Positions 1 to 11,128 of a DNA stretch of 64,000 nt are shown in pieces (the stretch's first letter is position 1; each line of letters starts with the position of its first letter). The stretch comes from Babesia bovis T2Bo (Eukaryota; Apicomplexa; Aconoidasida; Piroplasmida; Babesiidae): assembly GCF_000165395.2 (NCBI RefSeq), contig NC_010575.1, positions 295,001 through 359,000 on the forward strand, read 5' to 3'. The notes under the pieces were generated by a model. It made no database searches and had not been told where the DNA came from. It saw nothing but the letters and a program-made list of their open reading frames with translations. Position numbers and translations under genes: made by a program.

Positions 1-684
1 GCCCACCTGGAGTGGCTCGGGTCGTCGGTGTTGTTGTGGTCGGCGACGAAGTCACCGACGTGTTTTCGGAACAACGGCTCGGACCCCGGGGTTACCCGGG
101 GTGGGGCTTAGTACCCAGGGCCCCATTACACAGGGGCGCCGAAGGCGCGCTGGGGGGTAGTAGGGTTAGTATTAGTTGGGGACGGATGTGGTGATATAGT
201 GTTATTGTCTAGTGCTATATAGGGGCGCGCCCGTGGAGGAGTGGTAATTGGAGTGTGAGTGAGGGGGCGCGCTATAAGGGTCTTAGGAGGGGGTTATGGT
301 AGGGGTGTGGTGAGAGGGTTGAGGAGTGGTGGGAAGTAGGAAGGGAGGAGGAGGGTGGAGAAAGGAGGGAGTAGGAGTAAGAGGGGTTGAGGTAGAGAGG
401 GACAGTAGATGTTTAGTGGTACTTTTATTTGAATGGTACTGGTGTTTCCAGTGAAAGGTTCATAGAGTTGTAGTAGCAATGTTGTTAAAAGTTTAGTCGC
501 AGTGTTGGTAGAGGTCTATTAGCGCTTCTACGTAAAAGGTAGCAATGTTTTAGTGACACTTTTAGTGAAAGTTTTATGGAAAGTTAGCAGCACTTTTGGT
601 AACAATCTGATGGCACTTCTACGTAAAATGTAGTGACACTTTCAGTAGCACTTTTAATTAAAAACTTCTAGCTGTTCGGGGTAG
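1..684. repeat. ves1 intron-like sequence, G-rich tract and AT-rich ves1 flank repeat
   Basis: No gene is supported here. Bases 1-240 are GC-rich and contain blocks also seen in the ves1-beta introns of this window: a GCGCC-GAA-GGCGC hairpin near 136 and a TAGTGCTATATAGGGGCGCG block near 212, which recurs near 3655. Bases 270-420 are strongly purine- and G-rich on the plus strand. Bases 420-680 are a degenerate repeat built on ACTTTTAGTGAAAG; CTTCTACGTAAAA occurs twice. The last bases, AGCTGTTCGGGGTAGTATGG, match the end of the sequence downstream of the first ves1 copy (4441), so this looks like the 3' flank of a lost ves1 gene joined directly to the remnant that follows. Confidence 0.6.
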
Positions 685-3600
685 TATGGTAGTAACAGCG
701 CTGCCAGTACTACCTGCTCTGGTGGCACCGAGGTCATAAGGACACTGATAGACCAGTTGGCACTGGGACTACAGAAGTGGGTTGGGTGGAAGGATAAGGA
801 AGATGAGTGTTGTCTGAAGGGGGATAAAGGAATAGGAAAGAAATGTAAATGTAGTACTGGTGGTGTTAGCGGGTGTTGTAGTACTAGTAGTGGTACTACT
901 TGTCATCAGTGTAGCAAGTGTGGTACCACTGCTAGTGGTCCTGACCAAAAATGCTACCAGTCGGCATATAGCAAGACGGAAGCCCTATGGACTACCATAG
1001 TCAATGGTACCAAAGGTAAGTAGCCATTGGTAGTCATGTGGAGTAATCCTGTAGTAGGTAGTGCCGGAGGAAGTGGATCGGCTGGTAGTGCAGTAGGTGG
1101 TAAAGGTGGTAGTGGTGTAGCTGCTGCCACTGCAGACCCAATTAGAGCCGCCCAGGGTACGTTATTATGGCAATACTACCGACAGTACTACAGAGGTCCA
1201 CCTCCTGGCCCGTATTTTCCTAGGGTCAGTATGTCTCATCTGGAGTGGACTCAGTCAGTTGGGGTTCCTAACTGGAAGTGGGAGTGATCCGAGGTGGTCA
1301 ACAAGTAGTTTGCACAAGATAGATGACGCTGACCAGGCCGGTCTCGGCTCATTCATGGCGGCCATGGGCTATGACCTGGATAGGTTGAATCAGGGGAGTG
1401 GTACAGGTAAGTACTGCCTAGGGTAGTCATGTGGACTTATGGTGTAGTAGGTCAGAAAGGAGAGTTTGTGCAAAAACTGTTGAATGGAGAGCAACCTGCT
1501 AAGGACGGGATTAAGTGGAACGAATTCAAGAATGGCACTAGCAAGGGTAAGTCCACTTCCTCTATAGTACCAATGTACCCTAGACAGTGTAGCTGAGTAC
1601 TACAGCACTATCTATGGTGCAGCTAGTGCTGGCAAGGACAAGAAAACAGAAGACATTTGTAAGGAGTACCCCCTATTGGTACTCCACATCCTGGCCAGTG
1701 GGTACTTCAGGGCAGGCAGTGCCGGGGCGAAGGGAGTGACTACGCCGGCTTCGCCGGCGCCACCAAAGAAGCCCGATACTGAAACTACCAAGAAAGACGA
1801 TACACCCAGGAAACCACGTACAATCCGTGAGATCCTCTACTGGCTAAGTGCGTTGCCCTATAGTGAGAAGTACAAGGGACTGGTAGGGAGGATGGGAGAT
1901 AAGTATCCAAAGAAAGAGACTAATCCACAGGAAACAGTGGAACAGATAGAACTCTACAATGATAGCAGTACTTCTGTCAGTACCACTCTCCAGCGTAAGG
2001 ACATTACCCACTACCTACTGGCCGCCTGTGGCTACTGCCCACTGGTACTCATCGGTATCCAGGGGACCATAGCTACCAGTGGCAAAGAGAGTGCTACACA
2101 AGGTAAGTACATTATTCTAGTGCTATATATAAGGGCGCCATGGGCGCAACGGTGTCTCTAGGGGTAGTCATGTGGACTTATGGTGTAGTAGGTGCAGGAG
2201 GAGCTGGTGCTGGTGCTGACCAGAAGAAGTGTCCCAATCATAGTAAAGACCGTAATTATAGATGTACCCTTGAAGACGCCAACAAGGCACCGGCCACTCC
2301 CCAGGCACAGTCTTCCACTAGTGAACTCCAGCCCGGTGAGGTCTGCTACGGCGGGTACCACCTGGAAGTCTCCAAGTTTGGTAAGTACCCATGAGTACCA
2401 CTTCCTAACACTCTGTGTAGGCCCCCTCCATGGGATGTACGCCAATGGGCTCTTTGGCTTCCAGATGGAGATTAGTCCCGCCCAGTGCCTGGACCAACTG
2501 AGGATATATGTCTACCACTGCTTCTACCAGCTCTATTTCCTGAGGAAGCAATGCAGTACTGCTGTGGAAGGGGGAGTAGGAGGAGGGAGCTCAGTAGTGC
2601 TGGGCTGGCAGAGTTGTAGGTATGGTAGTGGAGTGAATCCAAATGCTGGAGTGAACATTTCATCGTCTTGGTTATGTGAAACACAAGGTAGGTCTTACTA
2701 CAGACACTATGGGAACGCCATGTGGATAATAGAGAACATTATCAGTGTCTTATATGGCGCGCAACCGTGCCATATGGATTCATGGTGTAGCAGGTGGTAC
2801 GGACTGTCAGTGCAAGAAGAGCGCCAGTCATAAATCACCACTGATGTACTTCTTGTGTGATGCGTTGGGTTCCATGGCATGCAAAAAGACAATAGGCAAG
2901 AGTTCCGATAGTGAGACGAATCCCTATCCGGATATCGAGGATCATATGAACAAATCGGTAGATTCTAATGGAAAAGAACAGGGTCCACACCGAGACTATC
3001 CTCAGTTATGCCCTGTCCCAATGGGTTGGAGTAATGAAAGTACTGGCAGTAGCACTAGCGGTGGCCAAGTCAGAGTGAACCACTTCAAAGGTACGTCCCA
3101 GTACTCTATATGGCACCCCTAAGGCACTGTATATACACTAGGGGCACCCCCTGGGCGCCACAGTAACCAATAGTGACTCATGGTATGCACAGATTTAACC
3201 CAGACGCATAAGACAGGGACACTGACCACTATTCCACCAGGTACGTCCCACCCTAGTATATAAGGGCGCCTTCGTAGTCACATGGACTCATCGTGTAGCA
3301 GGCAAAGAGAAGTACCCTGCCCACTGCACTGGGAATACACTGTCACATCTCCTGGAATACTACTGTGACCCAGGAAAGTGCCAGAGTGGCACCCTAGTGG
3401 TACTACTGAGACTGCTGGCATGTATCACTCCCACGGTGCCACGGACACTGGGTGACCTCTTTGGGTTCTATTACTATATAGTGTACATTGAAGGACAAAG
3501 TGGTGGAGGACAGCAGGGAGTGCATGAGAAGCTAGTAGAGTTCGAGAAGGAATCTAAACTGCACATGCCGTCTATTGGTGGTGGTCCTGATGCAGTGGTC

Positions 3601-4326
3601 GAGGCACTGACAAAGTGGAACGGTAAGTATACATACAGGGAGTAGTACTTGTCTAGTGCTATAGGGGCGCGCCGTATAGAGATAGTACCTGACAGTGTCC
3701 GTTAGGGTGGCGCGCTGTGGTAGTGTATAGGGTAGTGATGTAGTGTAATGGAGTAGTACCACTGACAGTGACTCATGGTGGTGTAGGTAATAGTAGTAGT
3801 GCTGTTGGTGGTGCATGCCAGCACAAAGCCGATGGAGGCTCCCTAAAGACCCTCTATGGATGCAGTAATGGAAAAAACAACTGTTGTCAATACCTCTCTC
3901 CTCTTAGTGGCCAGCAGTATGGGCAGTTGAGTCCAGCGATGGCCGGGACCTACCTGTCATGGTTGGTCTATTTGATAGGGGAGTTCCAGGGAGGGCTGAA
4001 GGGGTTGAAAGGGGAGTTTCAGGGGATTAGTTGCACAGAAGCAGAGTGTAAAAATGGTAAGTTCTAGGGCCTATAGGGCGCGCCTATGGAGAAGGGGCGC
4101 CTTCGGCGCAACCGTGTCATATGGATTAATGGTGTAGTAGGTGCGGCAGGAGCTGTTCCTGGATGTGGTGGTGGACAGTGCCAAGCAGGAACCCATGGTA
4201 AACCCTGCGATGGTGGTGACGGAGTATGTAAATGCACCTCTGTGGTATCATGTACCGGGGTACTGCCGGTGTTGTACAAGTATGGGTTCGGGTATGGTGA
4301 TGTCAGTAAGTTGCACCCTGCTGGAG
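685..4326 (+). pseudogene. ves1-beta-like remnant, 12 exons, both ends missing
   Basis: Part of a variant erythrocyte surface antigen gene, beta-like because of its many introns. Exons by splice sites and frame: 685-1015, 1058-1156, 1194-1406, 1451-1546, 1584-2102, 2192-2380, 2421-2687, 2794-3090, 3193-3240, 3302-3622, 3787-4056, 4141-4326. The joined frame is open throughout. It carries VESA1 hallmarks shared with the alpha gene downstream: IDQLALGLQKWVGW followed by a cysteine-rich block, GSVCLIWSGL, RTIREILYWLSALPYS, YCPLVLIGIQG, FYQLYFLRKQC, RTLGDLFGF, YLSPLSGQQYG and SCTGVLPVLY. There is no start codon in the first exon, whose left edge abuts a ves1 3' flank. The last exon ends at a donor (GTAAGT, 4327) with no membrane exon after it. 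All introns are phase 1. It is probably not expressed as it stands and could serve as a sequence donor for antigenic variation (known for the family; inference here). Confidence 0.85.
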
Positions 4327-4807
4327 GTAAGTTGTAGTATAGTAGTATGGATGGTGTAGTGGTAGTGTAGTACCAGTTTTGGTAAAAGTTTCACAAAAGT
4401 TTAGTACTACTTTTGCTGAAAGTTTAGTATAAAAGCAGTAGCTGTTAGGGGTGGTGTATGAGGTCTATGATTTTTTTGGTCTCTACATAGTGACAACAAA
4501 GTGTTAACTATCTGTTGATATCCGCGATTGATATAGACCGTGCCCTGCTACATCTCTACCAATTACAATACACTCTCACCAACACCATTACCTTTATTCT
4601 ACCCACCACTATATACACTTCCCCCTCACAATGGTCAGTTAAGTGGGGGCACTATATATGTTAGAGTTACCCTGGTGGGGTTTATAGAGTATGGGGGTGA
4701 TAGGGTACTGTAGAGACACTGATATAGAATGCACGTCATATTGAAAGTACCTGACACTGTCCGTTACAGTGGCGCGCCCAGTACTATGTAGACTCACCCC
4801 CGTACAG
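4327..4807. repeat. ves1 3'-flank repeat, then intron-like sequence
   Basis: After the last exon of the ves1 remnant come ACTTTTGCTGAAAG-type repeats (4371-4445), a pyrimidine-rich tract (4545-4635) and the box GAGTTACCCTGGTGGGG near 4664, continuing TTTATAGAGTATGGGG. The same box lies at 8919, downstream of the ves1-alpha gene. From about 4740 the sequence resembles a ves1 intron: TACCTGACACTGTCCGTTA followed by GGCGCGC also occurs near 3685 inside intron 10 of the remnant. No exon with a start codon was found for the gene that follows. Confidence 0.6.
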
Positions 4808-7800
4808 AATGCATATGTGGCCTGGCGGCGGCAGTGACTGACCTACTGCAGTCAGTAGAACTCGAGTACAATGGTAAGTACCTAGTACTAGAGTAGTACT
4901 ATCTAGTACCACTACTGGTATACAGTACCTCATGGTGTCCTATAGGCTATCAAGGCGAAGCCAAGGACAAAGGCGCCTCTCAAGAGGAGGTCACTAATCG
5001 CCTCAATGGACTATTCTCCCTAGTCCAGGGACTAGGTGGTACTGCAGTGGTACGGACCTATATAGACCAGCTGGCACAGGTACTCAGTGCACTCGTTGGG
5101 TGGAGTAGGATAGTGCAGTGTGAGAAGGGCAGTGGCTGCGGTGGCAATCCACATGGCAAAGGGAAGTGCGAGTATCTGAAGGATTTGACGCCTAACGATA
5201 TGTCATGTGGAAAGTGTGGGTGTCTTAAGGTAGGCCCTGACAATCATCACCTGGGCAGGGGGTGTACAAAGTGTGATGGAGACAAGTGTGGCAATACTGG
5301 TAGTGGTGGTGGATGTCAGTGTAAGTGCAAAGATGGTACCTGTACCAGGGCTGGTGATGCTGTAGACAACTGCAAATGTGACCGAAGATGTTGCTGTACC
5401 ATTGATACATATAGATCGGCATACAGAGGAAGATACAGCTCTGAGTCATACGTAGAAGGAACAATCACTGCATACCGAGAATGTATGTGGAATTCATCGA
5501 CAAATACTCCCACTCGTCACCAATGTGCCCGTATCCTACTAGGGTCAGTATGTCTCATTTGGAGTGGACTTACTTATATGTATTGGACTGGTAAGTGGGC
5601 CAAGGGTAGCCCCCGGTGGAACAATCACATCCTGGACGGTAGTGGTCTAGATGATGGCACACTATCCCAATGGCTTCAGGCCCTAGGGTTTCCTAAAGGG
5701 ATGTTGAACAATAGTGGGCCAAAGAATAGACTAGATAAGGTCATATGGGATGGGCTTAGGGATATGCTTTTCTTGGGATTCCTGGAGCCTAGTGGTCTCA
5801 GTGGTGATGATGTCAAGGACGAAAATGGCAATACAGCGAGAAGTCCTTTCGGTATGAATTACGCTGGATTTGTACATACTGCACATAGGGATTCATTCAA
5901 CACTGATCAAGCTACTGTCTTCCCTAATGGTACTAGCTCTAGTACTACTGACACTAACCTCCACAAATGTGGTGCCTTGTACAAGCTCTATATTCTATCA
6001 TGTGCCTATTTTACCGGGTTACAGAACAAGGCTGCGCCGAAGGCGGACAATAGAACCCCTAGGACAATCCGTGAGATCCTCTACTGGCTTAGTGCATTGC
6101 CCTATAGTCAGGCATATCCAAAGATACTGAAGCATGGTAAGGATAGACTCACAGAAGTACTCAAGAAACCCGGAGAAACTGAATCTGGTACTGACAATGA
6201 CCAGAAACAACTCGCCTTTCACCAAACAGGCCGCACAGCACCCATTACCGTTGATGAATTCAACCTGTTTGCTCACTTCCAAGCAGTGACCCAGTACTGC
6301 CCACTGGTCCTCATAGGTATCCATGGTGGACTAGGAAAAGGCACTAACAACACCAAAGAACCTGCCATTCACTCCCTGTATGCCAACTCTCACTTCTCCT
6401 TCACCTACCCAGAAGTTAAGATTCAAGCATACAACCAGGTGGTACACTACATTAGGGCTCTATTCTATCAACTCTATTTCCTTAGGAAGCAATGTGCAGT
6501 TAAAGTGGCTCTAGGAGGGAAGTGGCGTGAATGTAGGTATGGTCATGGAGTGGTGTCCAAGGGGGTAATTAGCTGGATGTGCCTGGGGTGTGACCCCATG
6601 GAACATGATAGGAATTATAGGGTGGAGAATATGAAGAAGGGATTGGATGGGGTAGTAAATAAGCTAAAGGCATTGGAAGGGAAGGATAAGGGGGCTGTAG
6701 ATGGGGTGATGGAGTTGAGAAAGGGACTTGAGGCGGCAAAGTCACTATTGGATGCAATAGGTCAGGTAGTGGTACAATTGGGTAATGCCCAGGAGAGGTT
6801 GGATACGGGAAAGTCAGATCTAGACGGAGTGATGAAGGCACTAAAGAAAGTATTTTCAGAGGTGAATAATGGAAGTGATCTAAAGGATGTACTACAGAAG
6901 GTACTAGGGGAAAAGTTGTGTGAGAAGGTGGGGGCACTAGAGAAGGCGGGTGGACTAAAGGATGCTAAGGCTAAGGCTACAGAGGCACTAAAGGCGGCTA
7001 AGGAGGCAGTAGAAAAGCAGAACGGTACTGATGTTGATCCATGTAAGAACCTAGTGAGTGCTGCTATCCATGGGTTACACAAGGCATTGGTGCTATTGAA
7101 GGAGGGAGTGAAGAAGCAGATAGAGGACAGGACAGATCAACTACTGAAAGCAAAAAAGAATCTATCGCATGTATTTGCAGTAGGTGTATCGGTTGATGAA
7201 GAGTACACCACACTGCTCAATGCCATTAACCAGCTTATCTCCCTATGCACCTCTCCCAAGTGCCCAGGATGTAAAGACCACGCCAAGAAGTGTGGTCAAC
7301 CATCAAATCCCACTGTCTGTCAGACCTGCCTCCAACCCACTACCACTGGTGTCCCCTCCCCCCTCCAGGCATTCCTGGAAGACAGGTTGCCAGGGTTTAG
7401 TTGTGATGTAGTACGAGACATAGAGGACCCGGACAAGTACCCACCTGCTGCATCCCACTTAGGACACTGTAATGGCTCAGGTCAGTGCTGTCCACTGCCA
7501 ATGGGATTTAGAAATCAATTCTATAGTGGCAGCATCGGTGATATGACTGGCTCAAGACTCTATGGCATCCTATACTTCTTCAGTAACGAGAACATGATGC
7601 AATCATGTGTCTATAGGCTAGTCAGGGTAACTTCCGCACTCAGTGCCACTACACCACAGGTATTGGGTGATGTATTCGGGTTCTTTAGGGGAGGTGTAGG
7701 AAATAAAGAGGAGGGAAAGAACCAGAGTGGACAGCAGAAGAACTGTGATCACACAGGGGATCCAAGTGGATCTTATGATGAGAACAAGGACAAATACTTT

Positions 7801-8757
7801 TGCGGTTGGTGTGCCTCTGGGTTACGGGAAGAGGTAAAGAAGATAGAGTGGATACCCAATGGGAACAGTACTCCAGGAGGGCACTACATGGACAAAGTCG
7901 GTAAAGCGCTAATAGGTATTAAGGGAGAGAAAAACGATGGTAGTGGTGCTCTAAAGTCCAGTGCTGCTACTGCCAATACCTCCCTCTCAAGACTCACTGA
8001 GAACTGCCAGTACCTCTCCCCCCTAACAGGTGAACTCTATACCGCAGTGAGTGCCACTTTCGGTGGAACATACCTCTCATGGGTACTGTACCTATCAGAT
8101 GCACTTCATTCAGGACTAGAGTCACTTGCTAGTGAGTTCAAGCAAATTGAATGCCGTGGCTGTAAGGGACAGTGTGACCCCAATAAGTGCAAGAAGGGAA
8201 GTCATGGTACCAATGGTGGTGGACAGTGTGGATGCCAATCAATCGTATCATGTACTGGGGTGCTACCAGTACTGTATAGACATGGATTCAGCTATGGTAA
8301 TCCATTCAATCTGGAGGGGTACCACCAGAGGGATGGAAAGACGGATGGACAGTATGACATTGAAGATAAGAAGAAAGAGCGTACTAAGCAGTGCCATCAA
8401 TTCTTGGACAGTCTCAGTGCAGTGATTGACAAGAACAAGCAGGACACATCTAAGGTCGCCTCTCAGAATCATCCCCTGACAGAGCTACTAAAGCAGGTCG
8501 GCAAGCTCCAACACGACATACGGCTCCCCTGGATCTTTGTACTGACCATAGCCTGGCTAGTAGCGGTACTCTACCTAGCATTTGGTGCCATATGGCCACT
8601 GGACTGGACACATATGAGGTCACATTGGTTACGGGGTGGAGCACACCAGTGGCAGTCTATGTGGTATAAGGTGATGACGGGACGGAAGGGAAGAGTAGTG
8701 CTGGAGGGGGTGGAAAATTTTGGTCAATGTTTAGTAGTGCTTTTAGTAATGTTTTAG
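4808..8757 (+). CDS. ves1: variant erythrocyte surface antigen-1, alpha-type (5' end not found)
   Basis: VESA1 subunits are exported by Babesia to the surface of the infected red cell and mediate cytoadhesion and antigenic variation. A short exon, 4808-4873 (22 codons after a CCCCGTACAG acceptor), joins through a 72-bp phase-1 intron (4874-4945) to one long exon, 4946-8757. The long exon encodes, in order: IDQLAQVLSALVGW; a Cys/Lys-rich block (about 5110-5400); GSVCLIWSGLTYMYWTGK; RTIREILYWLSALPYS; YCPLVLIGIHGG; FYQLYFLRKQC; a Lys/Glu/Ala-rich coiled coil (about 6610-7020); a CxxC cluster (7255-7330); QVLGDVFGF; YLSPLTGELY; SCTGVLPVLY; one membrane segment (about 8525-8600); and a short basic tail. 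The stop lies inside the TTTTAGTAATG-type 3' repeat, so the last residues are repeat-encoded. No ATG exon is evident upstream, so the gene may be 5'-truncated or may have a distant first exon. Confidence 0.85.
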
Positions 8758-9486
8758 TATCATGGTTAGTAAATGTTTAGCAAGGTAGTGGTAGAATTTT
8801 TGGGTAGAGTAATATGTGTAGTAGTACCTTTTGGCGACTACATAGTAACTGCTAACTCTCTGTCTCACCTCCCCTTATCCTGCACAAAGGTGTATTTAGT
8901 GGGGCCATAATTTATCTTGGAGTTACCCTGGTGGGGTTTATAGAGTATGGGGTAGTGTAGTGGTGGGGCACTTGCTGGTGGCTTGAAAAGTGGGTTTGGC
9001 AGATGATAGGCACAGATCTCTTCCAATCACAGTCTATAGTCCAATTAGGAAGGATCTTACAATTTAATTTCAGGGCTCCTGCAGTGATTACTGTGGATAT
9101 CCTGATAGAGGTAGTGATATGTACTAGTCTAGAGTGTAATGGACAGGGTGGTATACATATTGTAGTAATAACAATGGATGTTACGGTGGGCCAGTTTTCT
9201 GAAGCAAAGTCACTTCCATGGGACATTATGGATACGGTGGTTAGTATGTTGTACCATACTGGGCTATTACCGGGGAATCACAGAGTAGTGTATGTATGCT
9301 AATGACCAGTGTTGTTAAAGTAGTAGTATAGGGTGTTATTGGGCGTAATGGACGTTATTGTTGGTTAATATATAGATAAACAGTGTGGCACAATGGAGGA
9401 GATGTATTAGGGTAGTGTGGTAGAGAAGTGTATAAACTGACATTATAATAACTTCGTTTTCATTAAGGTAGTCCAAGATTGGTGAT
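8758..9486. repeat. ves1 3'-flank repeat and unassigned sequence
   Basis: Bases 8712-8830 repeat the AT-rich ves1 flank motif. Bases 8917-8951 carry the box AGTTACCCTGGTGGGG followed by TTTATAGAGTATGGGG, seen also after the first ves1 copy (4664). From 9000 to 9300 an ATG-started open frame of 99 codons exists on the plus strand, overlapped by a similar-length frame on the other strand. It has no recognisable motif and I do not call it. Nothing else is evident up to the SmORF remnant. Confidence 0.5.
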
Positions 9487-9915
9487 TTACCAAAGGAGAC
9501 CAGAATAATGTGCACGTCTCAAACTCTGACTTTTCTCACTCAATGAAATAAACTTCCTAATACGTTTTTCTACCACGGGCAATATTGCTTTGCTAGAGTT
9601 ATTTGGCACATTCATGGCCAAAGGCCATGGCAACCTGTCCAGAAGATGTTTTCTATTTTCCGGCTTTGGTAACAGATACCATTCAACAGAGTACTTGGGT
9701 GGCTCTGCTGCCTCAGTGTTTTCTTGTGCCTTGGTAATCTCTTATTGCAGTACTTCCACAGGTTCAGTGCCATGTTCCTCTTTCTTATTGAAAAATCTGC
9801 TTAAGAAAGACTCCTTCTTGGATTGTTCCTGGGCTACATCAGTAGAAGTGGCCGTAACACAGAACCCGTATGCCGATACTAGACAGATCTTCCATAACAT
9901 GTTGAAGGCTATCAT
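9487..9915 (-). pseudogene. SmORF-type secreted protein, broken by one in-frame stop
   Basis: A degraded copy of the SmORF family, small signal-peptide proteins found beside ves1 genes in B. bovis. It starts at ATG 9915 with a hydrophobic leader, then ATSTDVAQEQSKKESFLSRF, almost identical to the intact copy at 18458. A TAA at 9744-9742 interrupts the frame. The same frame then continues without another stop for 84 codons and encodes EWYLLPKPENRK, matching the intact copy residue for residue, up to TAA 9489-9487. The last 25 or so codons no longer resemble the intact copy. The family function is unknown. Alternative: the 57-codon leader product is still made; the sequence cannot decide this. 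Confidence 0.85.
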
Positions 9916-10600
9916 TTTGTTACAGTCACTGGAGACTGGGATTCTTAATGGAGCATCTACAGTTGTTATCACGCCCCATCCATAGTACAGTTGCCCCAAA
10001 GTTAGGGGTTGCTCTTCAGTGCAGTTCTCTACAATGGTTGTATTATGTAATTGCTGTTACATGAAGTGATGAATTCAACGGACGTCACATGTCGATACTA
10101 CAACAGACCTTATGGCAATATACCCGAGACATTACAGTAACATTACAATAAACTTCCCATATAGTGATATATTACAATACTATTGTATGCTTCCAATGAT
10201 TATATTGTTCATTTGTTATTCATTGCAAATAGGGGATTATCCTATTTGCATGCTGCCAGCCAGTTATATACACATGTGCTATATGACGTATGTATATAAG
10301 TGGGTTACCCTAGAGCGCTCTGTAATTCCAATAGACTCCAGGAATGTAGGCCCATTAAGAAGGCTTACTGGTACCTACCCATTAGACACTAATGAATTCC
10401 TATCTATTGATGAATCACTAGTTCCCATGTTAACTACACTACCCATGTAGACTGCAGTTACATAGTCATTGTATCCCGTGTTCATCCTTAGATTCATCTA
10501 TTGTTTACCGAATAACGTACAACAATGTTAGTTCTTCATGTTTATAATATCATTTCTCCTTGATAGTCACAGAAACACTACATGTAAATGTGGAATATCA
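9916..10600. other. intergenic stretch, no supported gene
   Basis: This stretch lies between the SmORF pseudogene and the small mtm-like gene. A 112-codon ATG frame (10112-10450, plus) is present, but it has no signal, repeat or family motif and its composition resembles the surrounding non-coding DNA. I do not call it. Confidence 0.4.
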
Positions 10601-10882
10601 CTAAGTACTATGTAGTGCCCTTTTTGTACTTCCCCTTAAGGCATCTTTGAAAGCTGCGTTTACAGTATCTCGGCTAGCAAGGTACATCAGTAAAGCAATA
10701 CATATAGCTCCAATAGCTGCCACAATGCATCCCCAATATTTCGAGACATCATCCTTAGCTTGGTATATCATGACTGCTACAACAGCTACCACAATGACAA
10801 TAACCACTATGCATAGTCCCGCTATGCACCACGGGTTGTCCAGGAACCAGTCGTGGTGTTTGGGCAGTACTGTAGTCTCCAT
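10601..10882 (-). CDS. small two-pass membrane protein, mtm-like fragment
   Basis: ATG at 10882 opens 93 codons. Two hydrophobic segments are clear, about residues 19-40 (IAGLCIVVIVIVVAVVAVMI) and 48-68. The second segment, with YWGCIVAAIGAICIALLMYL, resembles the penultimate membrane segment of the full mtm-type genes nearby, which follows a YWPKD or YWPRD motif. It is therefore probably a fragment or short relative of that family. It is oriented like the full mtm gene just upstream (11129-12265). No catalytic or binding motif is seen. It could be a relic that is no longer translated. Confidence 0.5.
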   Translation of the reverse strand: METTVLPKHHDWFLDNPWCIAGLCIVVIVIVVAVVAVMIYQAKDDVSKYWGCIVAAIGAICIALLMYLASRDTVNAAFKDALRGSTKRALHST

Positions 10883-11128
10883 TGTGAAGTGAGAAATTGT
10901 ACTTAGTGTAACTCAATAGTAGTGCAGTATTACTCTACAATACTACTATATATACACTACTGCTATTTGATGGCTATTGTTGCATTAGATCAGTAATATG
11001 TGAATACTACACTATATAGTATGAATTATACAAATTTCGCTTACACAGTGGATGTTCCAATTCATATTGGGCCACCCAAAGTTGGGCCGTCCAATCTAAC
11101 AGGTGGCAGCACTCAACGGTGCCCACCA

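Noticed and set aside
12..194. 60-codon plus-strand frame at the left edge
   Set aside because: Lacks an early ATG context and overlaps GC-rich intron-like ves1 sequence; no family motif.
2192..2833. 213-codon plus-strand frame inside the ves1 remnant
   Set aside because: Runs through introns in the wrong frame; the spliced exons explain the region.
9003..9302. 99-codon ATG frame after the ves1-alpha gene
   Set aside because: An equal-length frame lies on the other strand; no signal, motif or splice context. Likely chance in GC-richer flank.
10112..10450. 112-codon plus-strand ATG frame
   Set aside because: Composition and lack of motifs match neighbouring non-coding DNA; no homology to mtm, SmORF or ves1 pieces.
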